A stretch of DNA of 64,000 nt, from positions 51,474-115,473 of the forward strand of contig QKWP01000691.1 of the NCBI GenBank assembly GCA_003550325.1, written 5' to 3'. A program made the translations under genes and the position numbers. Shown here piece after piece: positions 22,440 through 34,516 of the stretch. The DNA comes from Gigaspora rosea. Taxonomy: Eukaryota > Glomeromycota > Glomeromycetes > Diversisporales > Gigasporaceae. Below the pieces are notes generated by a model. The model was not told the DNA's origin and did no database searches. It worked only from the letters and a program-made list of their open reading frames with translations. The stretch's first letter is position 1; every line of letters starts with the position of its first letter.

Positions 22440-24440
22440 GAAAATTGTGACGTTATAACAATTCAGAAGCATTGTGCCAAGGTATAGCCTATGGATGTGT
22501 GAAATATCAATGCCTATGACTGCATAAATGAATATGCTGGTGTAATTGAATGGATTCCATTTCAGAAATTTGATAATATTTAAACTATCTGTAAAGGGGC
22601 GTTTGGTACAGTATTTTCAGCAATATAAAAAAAACGTGGCTTATCTACCACCGCCATTCACGGTCGCACTTAAAGCATAGCCTGAATTTCAAAAGGATTT
22701 TTTAAGAGAGGTGGGTTATTTATTATCTTATATTGTTGATTTGATTAATATGTTTATCTATCACTTCTAGTGATGGGCAAATCCCGATTTTTTTCAAAAA
22801 TCCCGCGCGGGATTCGCGGGATTCGCGGGATCGATTAGAGTTTCTGAATTTTCACGATTAATAAATAAATATATATATATATCATCACTAGGAATGTAAT
22901 TTCTCGTTAAAATAATAATCATTTCTTATAAATCTAACTACATTTATTACAACTAAAAATGCTTATATAGATTTTACCTACTTTTAATACATTTGGATCT
23001 TATAATTATTAAATTCATCAATTCAGATTTGCCTTAATTTTATCAATTTTTAAAATATTATTATATAAATATATATTTAAAAATTATAATGGTAACAAAG
23101 CGATCAATCATAAGCGTATAAAAATTATAAGTAATCAGGTGCATAATCAGGTATAAATATGCTAAAATTATAAGTGATTAGGTACTGTACATACGAAAAT
23201 TTATAACTAGGTTATATACATACAAAAATTCATAAGCGACTAATAAGAAATTCATAATCAGCTTATAATTTCTGAATTACATAACTGATTGGCTCGAATT
23301 TTATTTAACCTTATCATTCATATTAAATAATCACTGAAATTGGAGATTTTCTCCCATATGGTACACAATATTCTTGGGGCATTATTCGTGCAAGAAATTA
23401 AAAGTCTAGATTGCCACTTTATTAATCATGAAAATTTAAAAAATTTATTTCAACGTACGGTTTGCGCATTATCTATGTACGCACGTATATATGTGGAACG
23501 AAAATAAATAAAAGATTTAATATTTTTATGTAAATACATCAAATACTAATTAGGAATTGGCCCACTTGTTAAAGCAGGCCGGATTATTTGTTAATGCGGG
23601 CCAGATGATATGCTAACGCAGGCCAGAAAATCTTATATTAAAAATCCCGCGCGGGAGTTTTTAAATCCCGCGCATCCCGCGCGGGATCACGCGCGGATCC
23701 CGCGCGTTGCCCATCACTAATCACTTCTGTAATCAGTTTAAAAATTATATGAGCTTAGATTATTGTGTAAAGAACTTGAAGTGTATGGGCTAAAACGAAA
23801 CTCCAAGGTCGAATATTTAATGGTATTTTGATATGCAAATATGGGAAGCCTCTATAATTATTTAAAATAAAGCTTTAGAATGCTTAATTGGAAAAAAAAT
23901 TGAATCTACCTATAGATATATCAGGTAGTTTAACATAAATTCATAAAATAGGATGTTCATCAATATTTACACAGTGGCAATATATTATTCTAAATGAGAA
24001 ATAATATCTTAGATTACAAATCTAGGATTATCTAGAAAAAGTGAATAGTATGATTCGGGAGTTTATGAGAATTACCATATGTCGTACCAGAAGTGCTATA
24101 TAATCAACCATATACCTAGTAGCAGATATTTATAGCTTTGGCGTTATATTTCTACACGAAGCCGCTTCATTATGATATTACTTATGATGAAGGACTGGTT
24201 TTTAGAATATGTAGCGGATTGCGCCCTGAATTTTCTGAATTTACATCCGAATCCTACATCCAACTAGCAAATCAATGCATGAATTCTAGTCCTTTTTAGC
24301 AGACTGACTGCATCTGATGAATGTAATAAATTATGCGTAAAGTTGCATATAATATCGATAGATAAACATTTGAAACTGGTTTACAATAAGAAAGTAATAA
24401 AAGAGGCATTCGAATCAATTGCAAGTAAACTTCTTAACTT
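22440..24440 (+). pseudogene. Decayed TKL kinase, interrupted by a hAT element
   Basis: The plus strand holds scattered but ordered kinase remnants: YAGVIEWIPFQKFDNI and KGAFGTVFSAI at about 22530-22630, then a donor-like GAGAGGTGGGTT near 22710. Beyond the insertion come LGLSRKSE near 24025, DIYSFGVIF-like codons near 24130, and YDEGLVFRICSGLRPEFSEF followed by YIQLANQCMN at 24185-24290. Motif order and wording follow the same kinase family as the 11.7-13.1 kb gene. Many stops and frame changes are present, so it is an old pseudogene. The hAT element at 22768-23719 lies in what was an intron. Confidence 0.8.
22768..23719. mobile_element. Non-autonomous hAT element, 952 bp
   Basis: Ends TAGTGATGGGCAA and TTGCCCATCACTA are exact inverted repeats, flanked by the perfect 8-bp duplication ATCACTTC (22760-22767 and 23720-23727). 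Subterminal CCCGCGCGGGAT palindromes are clustered at both ends, and TTAATGCGGGCCAG-type words lie near the right end. The interior is AT-rich with no frame. Inserted in an intron of the decayed kinase. Confidence 0.93.
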
Positions 24441-25424
24441 TTAAAACTTTAAAAATTTATGGAAGCATAGATTAATCAATCCCAAATACCTTTACTTAAA
24501 AGTTATATATTTTACTATATATTGTAAAAATGGTTTTAAGCGATTTAAAGAGACAAAATCTACTTTTATAGAGCAATTACACCTAAAAATCTGAGTGAGA
24601 TGATTGTTATAACTAGAAAAATTGAAACAAGAAATTACAAATATTTCCAAAATTTATAATCCAAACTTAGCGTAAAATGATCTTAAAGAAAGATTATAGA
24701 TTAGCTTTAAACTGTATTATCTTTATATCCAATATGAATATTTTTTGAAACTAGTTAGTAATAAGAGAATTTTCATAAAGAGCAATAATAAAATTATGTA
24801 TTTCAGATGTAGAGAAAAGAAACCATATTTTATGAATATAAAAACTTTAAATAAAATATAATAGAGATAATACTAACATATTAAAAGCAAATTAAAAAAG
24901 GTAAAGAATTAAGAATCAATACAGATTCGCTAATTGAGATAGTGTTGATAAACTTTGTCCGAATAATTAAGATTATCTGGACATTCTAAAAGGTTCTATC
25001 TCGAATCAAATATAAAATTCTTATATGATATATTTATTGAATTAATTACTAAATAAATCCATCATAGTTCGATTGTCATTAAAGCTCAACTTTACCTTTC
25101 TTTGTTATTTTTCTACAAATAAATCCGACTTGCCAAAATTCATCAATAATAATTATACTTAAAAATTTGTAAAAAAAAAAAAAAAATATTATTATATAAA
25201 TTATAAACAAACTTAATTCAGTTATGAATAAGATGAAATGAGGAATAAGGAAATATAAAGAAAAATATGATTTCGAATGGCTCAGTATAAAGTAAGTAAT
25301 GTAATATACTGCAGGTGTCGAAAGCAAATAAAGAAGGTTATAACAATCATAAGATTGATTAAAAGGTTAAATTTCAATGATATATAGTGTGATTAGACGA
25401 GGAACAACTCAAAACATTTCATTT
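24441..25424. other. AT-rich DNA between two pseudogenes
   Basis: The first 250 bp may be the eroded tail of the kinase pseudogene (charged, helix-type codons in broken frames). Nothing else recognised. Confidence 0.35.
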
Positions 25425-25910
25425 TCAAAATTTAGGAGCTAGTTGTTCTTGATACTTATGAATCAACTCAAGCATCCCATCATTTTCACCCTTCAATAGT
25501 TCGTTTTCTTTACGAAGCACTTCTAATTCTTGATTCAAAGTTTTCCCATCATTTTCACCCTTCAATAGTTCGTTTTCTTTACGAAACACTTTTAATTCTT
25601 GATTCAAAGTTTTAGTTTTTGTCTGAGAAATAATGAAACAGAACAGCATTTATTAACAACTCACGTTTATCGAGTTGATCATTTTCATCTTCAAGCCATT
25701 TATTTTCCATGGCTTTGGTCTTTATCTCTTCCTCTTTTTCAGCAAGTTCACGAGCATGTTCTAATTCAAGATATTTATTTTCCATGATTTTGGTCTTCAT
25801 CTCTTCCTCTTTTTCAGCAAGTTCACGGCACGAGAATGTTCTAATTCAAGTTCATCAATCTTTTCTTTAAGTTTACGAGAATGTGCCAATTCGAGTTCAT
25901 ACATATTTTC
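25425..25910 (-). pseudogene. Coiled-coil repeat protein, probably decayed
   Basis: The minus strand starts near 25904 with MYELELAHSRKLKEKIDELE. It continues as tandem units of about 28 residues (LELEHARELAEKEEEIKTK, MENK), then LEDENDQLDK, then two units of TLNQEL(K/E)V(F/L)RKENELLKG, ending LIHKYQEQLAPKF before a stop at about 25425. Purely coiled-coil; no enzymatic domain. A short insertion near 25830 shifts the frame between the first two units. The GTGAGT...CAG segment at about 25620-25665 looks like an intron, but splicing it does not restore the frame. Either a pseudogene, or alternative splice sites exist. An array of donor-like repeats lies upstream, as for the 13 kb kinase. Confidence 0.5.
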
Positions 25911-25919
25911 TTTTTAAGT

Positions 25920-26860
25920 AAAAGTAATTAATAAATATTATTTAACAATTTAATAAGTTAAAATAAATCTACCAAAAATTTATGCAAACGAACTAATAAT
26001 TTAATGAAATATTAATTGATAAGGACCATTATTTAATAATTGAAAATAAATTTATTAAAAGTATATACTTACTATATAATAAGAATCATTTAAAGTTTAT
26101 ACTCGCTCACTAATAATTTAATAATAAAAATATTAATTGATAGGCATTATAATTTAATAATTTAAAATTTATTAAAGTTTATACTTACTCGTAATAGAAA
26201 TATTAGTTATTAAGGATTATAATTTATTAAAAGTTTATAAAAAGTTTATAGAAAGTTTATACTTACGCACTGTTTAGAAATTATTATTTAAGGATAAAAT
26301 TAATACATGATGCTTGACAAGAAATAATAATTTACTGTAAAATGCAAAATTTTGTATTCTTACCGCCTATAAATTTATAGATGAATGCAGTGTTAAAAAA
26401 AAAAAATAACTTTAAAAGAAAAAAAATCGAAAAGCTTGCATTTACATTCTAGTTAGAAAGTATGCAGAATTAAGCTTCATTGTATTATAAAAATAACAAA
26501 CAACTAATAACCAAAAAAGAGCTTATACTTACTGGCTAATAATTGATAATATATTAAGTTATAAAAGTAAATGTTTAACACCTAATAAATATGAAAGCCT
26601 ATACTTACAACCTATGATTTAAAAGAATCATGTAAGATCATTTAAGGAATAATTCTTCAACATTAAATTATTGAAAATTGTATGTTACTTACAATCTAAT
26701 AATGTTCGAAAAATATTATACAATATTGAAAAAGTGATCAAAGTTTTATGAAGTATACTTACTAGCTAATAATTAAAAAAATAATGTGAATAAGTTGCAA
26801 AATTAAATAAAAAAAATATATTATCTAGAGCTTACGACCTAGAAAAAAAGATATTAAAAA
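25920..26860. repeat. Dispersed array of TATACTTAC...CTAATAATT units
   Basis: The motif TATACTTAC followed by three to five bases and CTAATAATT-like sequence recurs at roughly 80-120 bp spacing (for example near 26068, 26100, 26185, 26265, 26530, 26600, 26690 and 26755). On the minus strand it reads AATTATTAG...GTAAGTATA, a consensus-like 5' splice site. It sits directly upstream of the minus-strand coiled-coil gene. Much more diverged than the 13-14.9 kb array but similar in design. Confidence 0.5.
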
Positions 26861-26996
26861 AATATATAATTATGTAAATTTTAATTAAATGTTTTATCGA
26901 GTAGATTTTTATGTTGGTTCCTGAAGGTTTTGTAATTTTACTGGGCATAAATTTACATAAACCTCTAGAAGCCTAGATAAAAATCTAATGTGTATA

Positions 26997-27171
26997 TGTT
27001 GTGCCTCAGATCGATCCTTGCGTCAGATTGACACCGGCCTAAATTAGATTAGGGTTAGGGTAAAATTACAGTAAAGTTAGAAGGTAGTCGATCATTTAAT
27101 GCTGGTCAATTGATAGTCATCTGACGTGCGTCGGATTCAATCTGACGCAAGTTTTGATTTGAGGCACAACA
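26997..27171. mobile_element. 175-bp MITE with TGTTGTGCCTCA ends
   Basis: The left end TGTTGTGCCTCAGATC and the right end complemented TGTTGTGCCTCAAATC match, and both continue into CTTGCGTCAGATTGA. TA-rich flanks on both sides make a TA target likely. TTAGGGTTAGGG in the middle is short and not telomeric. Confidence 0.75.
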
Positions 27172-27175
27172 TATA

Positions 27176-27275
27176 TATATTTCGAAATATTTCGAAATCG
27201 AAAATTTCGAAATTATTTTCGAAATATTTCGAAAGATATTGCATATCGCAATTTCTTTCGAAATATTTCGCACAT
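27176..27275. repeat. ATTTCGAAAT palindromic satellite patch
   Basis: About ten overlapping TTTCGAAATATTTCGAAA words. The same palindrome occurs near both ends of the 1364-3774 element. Confidence 0.75.
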
Positions 27276-27669
27276 ATAAATTTGCTGATATATTTTATCT
27301 ATTCCAATCTATTATCAATATTTTAAACTATTAGCAAAAAGCTTAAATAAATCCATTTAGTGTGAACACATAATATAACCAAGGCACCTGTGGTTACTTT
27401 CGGCCCCATGACAAACACTACAATTACTAGAAGAAATATATACCATAAAATTTAATATAAAACCTTCATTCTAGTAAATGTAATTGTTCAGGATATATGT
27501 AATAATGAGCACTATGTATATAATAGGGTAACAAATTATAATAAACTGAAAACCAAATTGAATTATACTATATACTGTACCTAATAATTCAAATAAAACA
27601 CACAGAAACGTATTACAACCCTATAATGTATAAATGTTTCATAGTAAAGCATTAAAAAAAAATAATCCA
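27276..27669. other. AT-rich intergenic DNA
   Basis: No gene or repeat recognised. Confidence 0.4.
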
Positions 27670-27993
27670 TTATACTGTACCGCTTGAAGCTGTAACTGAG
27701 TTATTACTTTTGTTCGAAGTTGTAGCATCAATAAGAATATTTTTTTTACTTGAAATTCCAGAATTTCTTTGGGGCAGTTCAGTATTTGAAACTACGCGAG
27801 GTGGTAAAATAGTCGAGGTAATAGCCTTATTTGGGATTGCTAATTTTGTGATAATATCTTTCCACAAAATAGGATCAAGGATCTGTTGATATGGATATAG
27901 TTTTTCAATAACATCTTCGCTGGTAATTTGAAAATATCGGATATGCGGTAGCCAATTTTTGATGATAATAATGTTGATTTTGAAGTGGTGCAA
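27670..27993 (-). pseudogene. C-terminal fragment of a BTB-BACK protein
   Basis: The minus strand reads WLPHIRYFQITSEDVIEKLY, then PYQQILDPILWKDIITKL and LPPRVVS. These match the post-BACK linker of the BTB-BACK-TPR copies further right (LPLIRYFQISGEDIFEKV, PYQKILDQTLWADI, LPPRKN). BTB, BACK and TPR parts are missing. It abuts the LRR copy in a head-to-head arrangement, as elsewhere in the window, but with the intervening promoter and BTB parts deleted. Confidence 0.65.
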
Positions 27994-29000
27994 ACGTTAA
28001 AAAGTCTCTTGGCAAGAACACTACGCTAGTTTCTTTGGACCTTAATTCTAATAGATTTATTGATGAAGTGGGAAAAGTGTTTGCTGAAGTACTTTGTAAC
28101 AACACTACATTGACTACTTTGGATCTTAGCTCTAATAATATTAGTCAAGATGGAGTAAAAGCATTGGCGAATGCTCTTTGCATAAACACTACTCTAAATT
28201 CTTTGAATCTTCACGATAATCAACTTAATTCAGAATGTAGTAAATTATTAGCAGAGGCACTTTGTAAAAACGTTTCGTTAACTTCTTTGGATCTTAGCTT
28301 TAATAACATTGACATTAGAGGAATAAAACCATTAACTGAGGCACTTTGCAAGAATATTTCACTTAAATCTTTGATTATTTACGGTAATGCTTTTGGATCT
28401 AAGGGAGGAAAAGCCTTTGCAGAGGTTCTTTGCAAGAACAATACTTTGAATTCATTGGATCTTAGTAATAATAATCTTAAACCTGAAGGTGTGGAAGCGT
28501 TAGTATATGCACTTCGCAATAATACTACTCTAAATTCATTGGATCTTAGCTATAATTAAGGTGCAAAGGCGATAGCAAAAATTCTCTTCAAAAATACTGG
28601 TTTAACTTCATTGGATATTTCTTGTAATGAATTTGGTTCTATGGGAGGGATATTGATAGCGAAAGCACTTTACAAGAATACTACATTGATTTCATTAAAT
28701 CTTGATTCTAATTTTCTTGGTCCTGATGGAGGAAAAGCGATATTAAAAGCACTTTGTGTGAACAATACTTTGAAATCCTTGAATCTTTATTATAATCTAA
28801 TTGGTTATAATGGAGGCAAAGCATTAACAGAGACACTTTGTAAAACACTACTCTGATTTCGTTAAATCTTGGTTATAATGAACTTGGTTCTATTGGGAAA
28901 GCGATAGCGAGGGCTCTTCTTAAGAACACAACTTTAAATTCTGTAAATATTCAAAATAATAGTATTGGTTTTAAAGCAGGACTAGAATTAGTTAAAACAT
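27985..29000 (+). pseudogene. LRR protein of the ribonuclease-inhibitor-like type, copy L1
   Basis: About ten 28-residue leucine-rich repeats of the form LCxNTTLxSLDLSxNxIxxxG. The first open part (from about 28035) reads 174 codons; a second begins near 28611. An in-frame TAA at 28557-28559, directly after LDLSYN, and a missing FLRFGG-type segment separate them, and another frame change lies near 28855. RNI-like LRR proteins are usually protein-binding scaffolds. This is the best preserved LRR copy of the window, and the others (45.9, 51.4 and 63.6 kb) are on the opposite strand. Probably inactive, although indel errors in the assembly would look the same. Confidence 0.75.
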
Positions 29001-29080
29001 TTCATTGTGAGGGATATGATTATCGACGAATTATATTATTACGTTTATCATTTGTAAAGACTCGGAAAACCCCCTTGGAA

Positions 29081-30680
29081 TAGTGTTCTGATCCGGGTCA
29101 GATAATAGTGACCCGACGGGTCAGATGTTTAACCCGGGTCATGACCCGGGTCAACGGGTCATATAGAGAATTATGGAAATTTCTTAAAGTTTTTAATAAA
29201 TTATTAAGACAATCGAATTCTATACAATGAATGCTGTATATTTACCATTGTCCCTAGATTGATAAAGTCGGTGTAACAATTTATTATTTATTTAAATCGC
29301 AAAAAAAATTTTTTTTTTATAATTTTGATTATATTTGTTTAAGTATATTCGCGAAATAGTTAAAGCCAAGTGAATTTGGGAGAATTGGATAAGTATAAAG
29401 TATTGACGCATTATTTGAAATCAGCTCTGGCTGATAATTTTATAATCGTTGTTATCGTTTTTGTGGAATATTTATAAAAGAACAATGGTAACGGCAAATA
29501 TATCATATCTAGGTTAGGAGACTTTTTTTTTACTGTATGCATAAAGTTTCATGCCCAAATTTTACTGATAAATACTCGTTAAATCACTTGTAGTGCTTTA
29601 GCACTTACAATATTACAACCATTACTTTCAACAGAAATTACTTACTATTATAAAATATCAGTAATTCACTACTTTATCATTTTTCAGTCATTATCATATT
29701 TTTTATAAAAAATTAACAATTTTATTTTATTCCAGAATAAAACATTGCGGTTTTCCAGATTCATAGAATATTTAATTCGTAGATATTAAATTAGCCAAGC
29801 AAAGAAATGAGTGATGAATATTTAGATAATTCGGTACTAGAGCCTGATGATGATATGGTGTTAGAGCCTCATGATGATATGGTGTTCGAGCCTGAATATT
29901 ATTATACGGTGTTAGAACCTGAAGAAGATAATCCGGATGGGTCAGAATCTGATAGTACAAATGGTTGTGAAGATTCATTTCGGTCCTCTACATTATCACA
30001 AGGCAGTATAGTCAAACGAAAAAAGATCGAAAGGCCAGGTGGTAGTCCTGTAAAAGAGTTTTATGAAGCGAAATTAATTAATAATTTTGATTATTGGGTC
30101 TGTCGTCATAAAACCTGTATTCCAAAAATAAAATACTTAAAGGATGGTTCTACTTCAAATTTATGGCGTCACTTAAGAAATAAACATCATATTTCATGAG
30201 CCATGGTTGAAGGTGGTCGGGTAAAGGTTGTAATAAAGGACAATATTTGTGAATTTTCCATAATGCCAGAATCCTCTCAACCAACGATAATACAATCGTT
30301 TAACTGAATAAAAAAATATGCACTTAATAACCCTAAACAAAAAAACCTTGATAATAATATAGTTGCTTTCATTGTCGAAGAACTTCAGCCATTTTCGATT
30401 ATTCAATCACAAGCATTTAAAAGAATAATCGAAGGACTCGATGCACAAGCTAATATACTCGGTAATAATCATTTGAAGGAGATTCTTATAAATTCTGAGG
30501 ATAAGGTTTTGCAAAACCTTCGTGAATATGCACATGATAGTTCTGAAATTAGTTATATTTCGTTTACTACCGATATGTAGATGTCAAATAATGGCGATCC
30601 GTATATCAGATTTACTCTTCACTGGATTAACAATAATTTTGAAATAAAAGAAATGATCGGTAACATTTCGTATCTCCCAT
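29081..30680 (+). mobile_element. hAT transposon, 5' end and transposase part
   Basis: The left terminus is TAGTGTTCTGATCCGGGTCA, followed by GGGTCA/TGACCC palindromes to 29165. This is the same terminal design as the non-autonomous element at 10001-10641. 640 bp further on is a BED-finger transposase on the same strand. The candidate left target is CCTTGGAA, but no matching right terminus was found, so the element is truncated on the right. It is the likely source family for the 10 kb copy. Confidence 0.7.
29807..30680 (+). pseudogene. hAT transposase with BED zinc finger, N-terminal part
   Basis: Acidic N terminus MSDEYLDNSVLEPDDDM with EPxDDMV repeats, then a BED-type finger (YWVCRHKTCIP ... 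LWRHLRNKHH). The same frame continues with QPTIIQSFN, IVAFIVEELQPFSIIQSQAF and YISFTTDM / NGDPYIRFTLHW, typical of RICESLEEPER/ZBED-like hAT transposases. The finger would bind the element ends. The frame is interrupted three times, at 30197, 30305 and about 30578. Each stop is TGA or TAG where Trp is expected in the family (FN-W-IKKY, TDM-W), so all fit G-to-A transitions. About 290 of the usual 600-700 residues remain. Confidence 0.8.
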
Positions 30681-32024
30681 AGCCCATTAAATAATAAAAT
30701 GGGAATATAGCTAAAAGAATAACAAGTAGATAATTAGAATACATGATAATTTTAATTGTCAAATGTTCAACTATTAAAACAATCATCCTGCATAACTTAT
30801 CTGTATTCTAGTCGAAATTAAAAAAATCAGCTAGCCAATTTTTTAACCCGGTTGGTCAATTTTTTCTAAATCAGCTAGCTGATTTTATATGTTTTAAATT
30901 CAATTTTTTTTTCAAATTCGGGTCCATTTTTTTTTTAAAAAAAATCTTTATTTGTTAATACTTTTAAATATGTTCAAATTAAATATTTGAGTTCGCTAAG
31001 TACATCACTATTTAATTTATTAGAAAATATATACAGTACAAACCGTAATTAAAGGCCCAATAACAAATTTTCCTCACCGTCACTTATGGATAGAGCCCAC
31101 AGGTAGTCCAGAGGGTACCCACAACTAAATGGTCTGGGTAAGGTTATAAAATTTGAGCCCAAGGGCAGGGGCAGAATCCAGAAAATTAGGCCCTTATATA
31201 TACGGGTAGGGCTGAGATGTGCTGATATTCGGCCATACCTGGCCCATGCAGAGGCCTAAGGATTATACTCACGTTTGAAAATTGAATTTTAATTACAGTC
31301 AACTATTGATATAACAGGTTTAAAATTATATATATACGGTGCTAATCATTTAAATACATAGTTTCAGAATTTTTTACCAATTTATTTATGTAACTTTATG
31401 GTTCAATCATTGTTGCCTGCACCATATAATACATATCTAAACTTTCTGCTACTCAGCAAATATTTGAAATTTTGCAATAATAATATGTAACTTTGCAAAT
31501 ATTATACACTACTTATTGTTTTTGCAAATTCAAAATATTTGTTGAAAAGTAGTAATAATGAGTTTTTCAAAAAATTTTATTCAGAATTTAAGATATATTT
31601 TAAAAATTTATGACATCCAAAATGAGCCCAAAATTTTTAGAACAATTTGGTAATTTATGGTATTTAATTTTAGAAAATATTTAAAAATATAAAGCTAATT
31701 AACTTTGTCAAATATGATGTTAAAAAAAAAATGTAACTTCTTTTTTGAGTAACATTAAGAGATATCTATTTTGATCTTTCATTGGCATTATAAAATCACA
31801 TAAAAAATATCACCAGGCAATTTTAACAATATAGGCAATCATATATTTTATAAATTTCAACTTTATCATGAAACTATTTACGAAATTAGATTGGTCTATT
31901 AAGTTTATTACCTTTCTTGCAGGATACTTTTTTTTTAAAAATTAAAATCAAGTTGATTTAAGCCAGTTCAACAAGCATAAGCTTATAAATTGTTAATTTG
32001 AAAAACTTGACTTGAGCAAACAAA
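30681..32024. other. AT-rich region without genes
   Basis: No sustained frame. A small palindromic pair with AAATCAGCTAGC lies at 30815-30885. A GC-richer patch at 31075-31255 with GCCCACAGG and GGGCAGGGGC words may be another decayed element end. Not assignable. Confidence 0.4.
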
Positions 32025-32822
32025 TATTTAATAACTGTCTAAATCTAAGTAATAGTAGAAAAGGATAAATTATAGTGAACAAGGTATTTATCTTTGCTAA
32101 TTAAAAACTGCTAAAAAATCATACAAAACTTATACTGAGTTTTTTTATAATTTTGTGAGTATTTTAATGCTTGATCAATTTATGTTAGTAAAGTATGTGC
32201 CGCATGACTTTCAGTACCCATGTGACTAGTGATCGGGTATGTATTGATCGAGTATCAAAAGTAAGAGATAATGATTGCATGAACGATGAGTAAAGTATGA
32301 TGCAAATATATTATTAATTAATAAATAGGGCATCAATCACAAAGAGGAAGTGCCTAACTTTCAATGCAATAGCTTTGTGACAATGAACTTGAGATCTCTG
32401 TGATTTTTTAAATGAATAAACTGTTAACTATGTGAAGCCCAATATTGAAGGTAGTGCATGTATGATACGTCAGTTATCATATAATTGCCAAGCTTGTGTA
32501 TATAGTAAAGATCAATAAAACATGGCAATCTGAGTGACTACATAACATTATGTGATATGATACTCTTATTAGAAGTTTAATTCTTACTAATTAGTTTTTT
32601 ATTTTATAGCTTATTGCAATATTACTACAAAAATTTTACATGTCAATTTTCAATCATGTAAGCAAATTAAACAAATAACAATTATTTGTAAAATTTCTAA
32701 TAACAATGAAGATATATATGAAGAATAACAATTATCACTTATATTAAATATAGGTATGCTTTAATAGAATTCAGTGATGAAATAGAAATAACAGAAAAAT
32801 ATGAAAGTGGAATAATGGAATA

Positions 32823-33349
32823 CAGTCTGACCTTTCTATAGATTATAACATCTGATTGGTCAAATTTTATATTCATTATTTAAAATTTTTTATGAAAAAT
32901 TTTTGAAGGTTTGATAGCAAATAACTTTTGATGCAGTGGTCCAATCTGGATGAAACAACCACCAAAATGGTAGTATTGATGAAACAATTCTAATAATCCC
33001 TAGATCATTAAAAATCCAATTATAAGTTCCTGTGATCATTATGAATTTGTGTTACTCACATGTTTAAAAATTGATTTTGTAACTAGATATGGACGATTTT
33101 AGCCTTTTTAGAATTGTCTTATTGAGTCAAACACTCTGGCAGTTATTTTATCCAAATTGGACCACTGGATCAAAAGTTATTCACTATCATACATTTTAAA
33201 TTTTTTAAATAGTGTTTCAAATATGAGCATATATGTTACTTATTAGCCTTTGGTTATGTACCATAACAAGGATTTATTTATAGTCACACCTCTATATAAT
33301 CACCAAAATAGGTTGCAACCAACTTATGATTATAGAGAAGTCTGACTAT
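32823..33349. mobile_element. Tc1/mariner-like MITE (CAGTCTGACC family), internally deleted copy
   Basis: Starts CAGTCTGACCTTTCTATAGA and ends TTATAGAGAAGTCTGACTA, TA-flanked. The interior follows the outer element at 4751-6777 (GGTTTGATAGCAAATAACTT, ATATGGACGATTTTAG). Across the point where that copy carries a nested relative, this copy reads CAAATATGAGCATATA without interruption. Confidence 0.78.
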
Positions 33350-33511
33350 ATACAATTAAGATGCATTTAATATTAAATATAATATTATGCATATTAATTA
33401 TTAGTTTGTTGACTATTTTATAAAATATTTTAAAGGTTCCTAGAAAATGAAATAATGCTCATACAATATACATTATTAACATAAGCATCAAAATTTGCAT
33501 TTATTTATATA

Positions 33512-33810
33512 GGGTGTCCCCTATTAAAAGGGCCCATTTTTACATTCATGTCATTACTGATCTGGAATTAACCAAATTTTACACTTTTGATTGGTTAAAT
33601 GTAGCAGATGACTATCGGGTAGTCTCGTGATGTGCTTGGCCTTAGACAACTTCGTTTAATATTTCTTTTACATTATCTCTATTTTTTATTATGCAAATCG
33701 ACTTTCATTTATAATTGAAAAATGTCAATCATGTTAAAATTTACATGAATCTAATAAAAACTTAATTTTTGAAAAATTGTAAAAATGGGCCCTTTTAATA
33801 GAAGACACCC
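33512..33810. mobile_element. MITE family GGGGTGTCYCC, copy 2
   Basis: Inverted-repeat ends GGGTGTCCCCTATTAAAAGG and complement, in opposite orientation to the copy at 4783-5110. The sister arm near 61230 reads through the site without it (AAAATTTGCATTTATTTATG on the minus strand), so the insertion is younger than the inverted duplication, or was lost cleanly there. Confidence 0.82.
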
Positions 33811-34244
33811 CATATTTATATTCATTTCAATGTTATTCATATCTCACAACCTTTCCTTACAATATTGTATTAGCTTCTTGCTAATATTACCAAAAACTAA
33901 TTAAGAAATCTTATCATTGTTATGATATAATATGGGTATTTAAACTTTTTATTGCATTAGTCTCAAAACATCAGATAAACTTATTCAATATTTTATTCCT
34001 ATAAGAAAAGTGGTACAGGTGGTGGTATGGGTTGGTGTCGGGAATGCTCGAAATGGCATGGATCTTGTGGCATGTACAGAAACATTTTACAGAATGGCAC
34101 AGTAAAAATGGCACAGACATTGTAGCAAAGGGTAGCACGTAATATCACATCATATGAAATAACACGTTGTGAAAGGCTCCCGCCCTGCAGTTTTTTGTTT
34201 TTATATATTTTGATTATAATTAGTAGCATTCGCAGATGTATATA

Positions 34245-34449
34245 TAGTCGTCTCTCTCTAATCTGAACCTCTTTAAACCAAACACTATTAAACTCTCTCT
34301 AAACTGAACAAAATCTCCTAGAACATTTGTAAATTTTATTATAAAGTTTGGATAAGCCATATATAACTTTTTAAAAACTGAAAGTTTTCAAATTTCTACA
34401 TAGTAAAAAAAGCAGTACTGGCAGCTCAGATTAGAGAGAGTTGACTGTA
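34245..34449. mobile_element. 205-bp Tc1/mariner-like MITE
   Basis: The left end TAGTCGTCTCTCTCTAATCT and the right end complemented TACAGTCAACTCTCTCTAAT are imperfect inverted repeats with TA at both edges. The interior contains CTCTCTAAACTGAAC words. Non-coding. Confidence 0.7.
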
Positions 34450-34516
34450 TTAGTATTTGTTTCTAAAAATAGGTTTGAACCACAGTCTTAACTAGATATT
34501 ATCTTATTAGTATAGT

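Noticed and set aside
27045-27062. TTAGGGTTAGGG, telomere-like
   Set aside because: Only two units, inside a 175-bp MITE with clear inverted ends.
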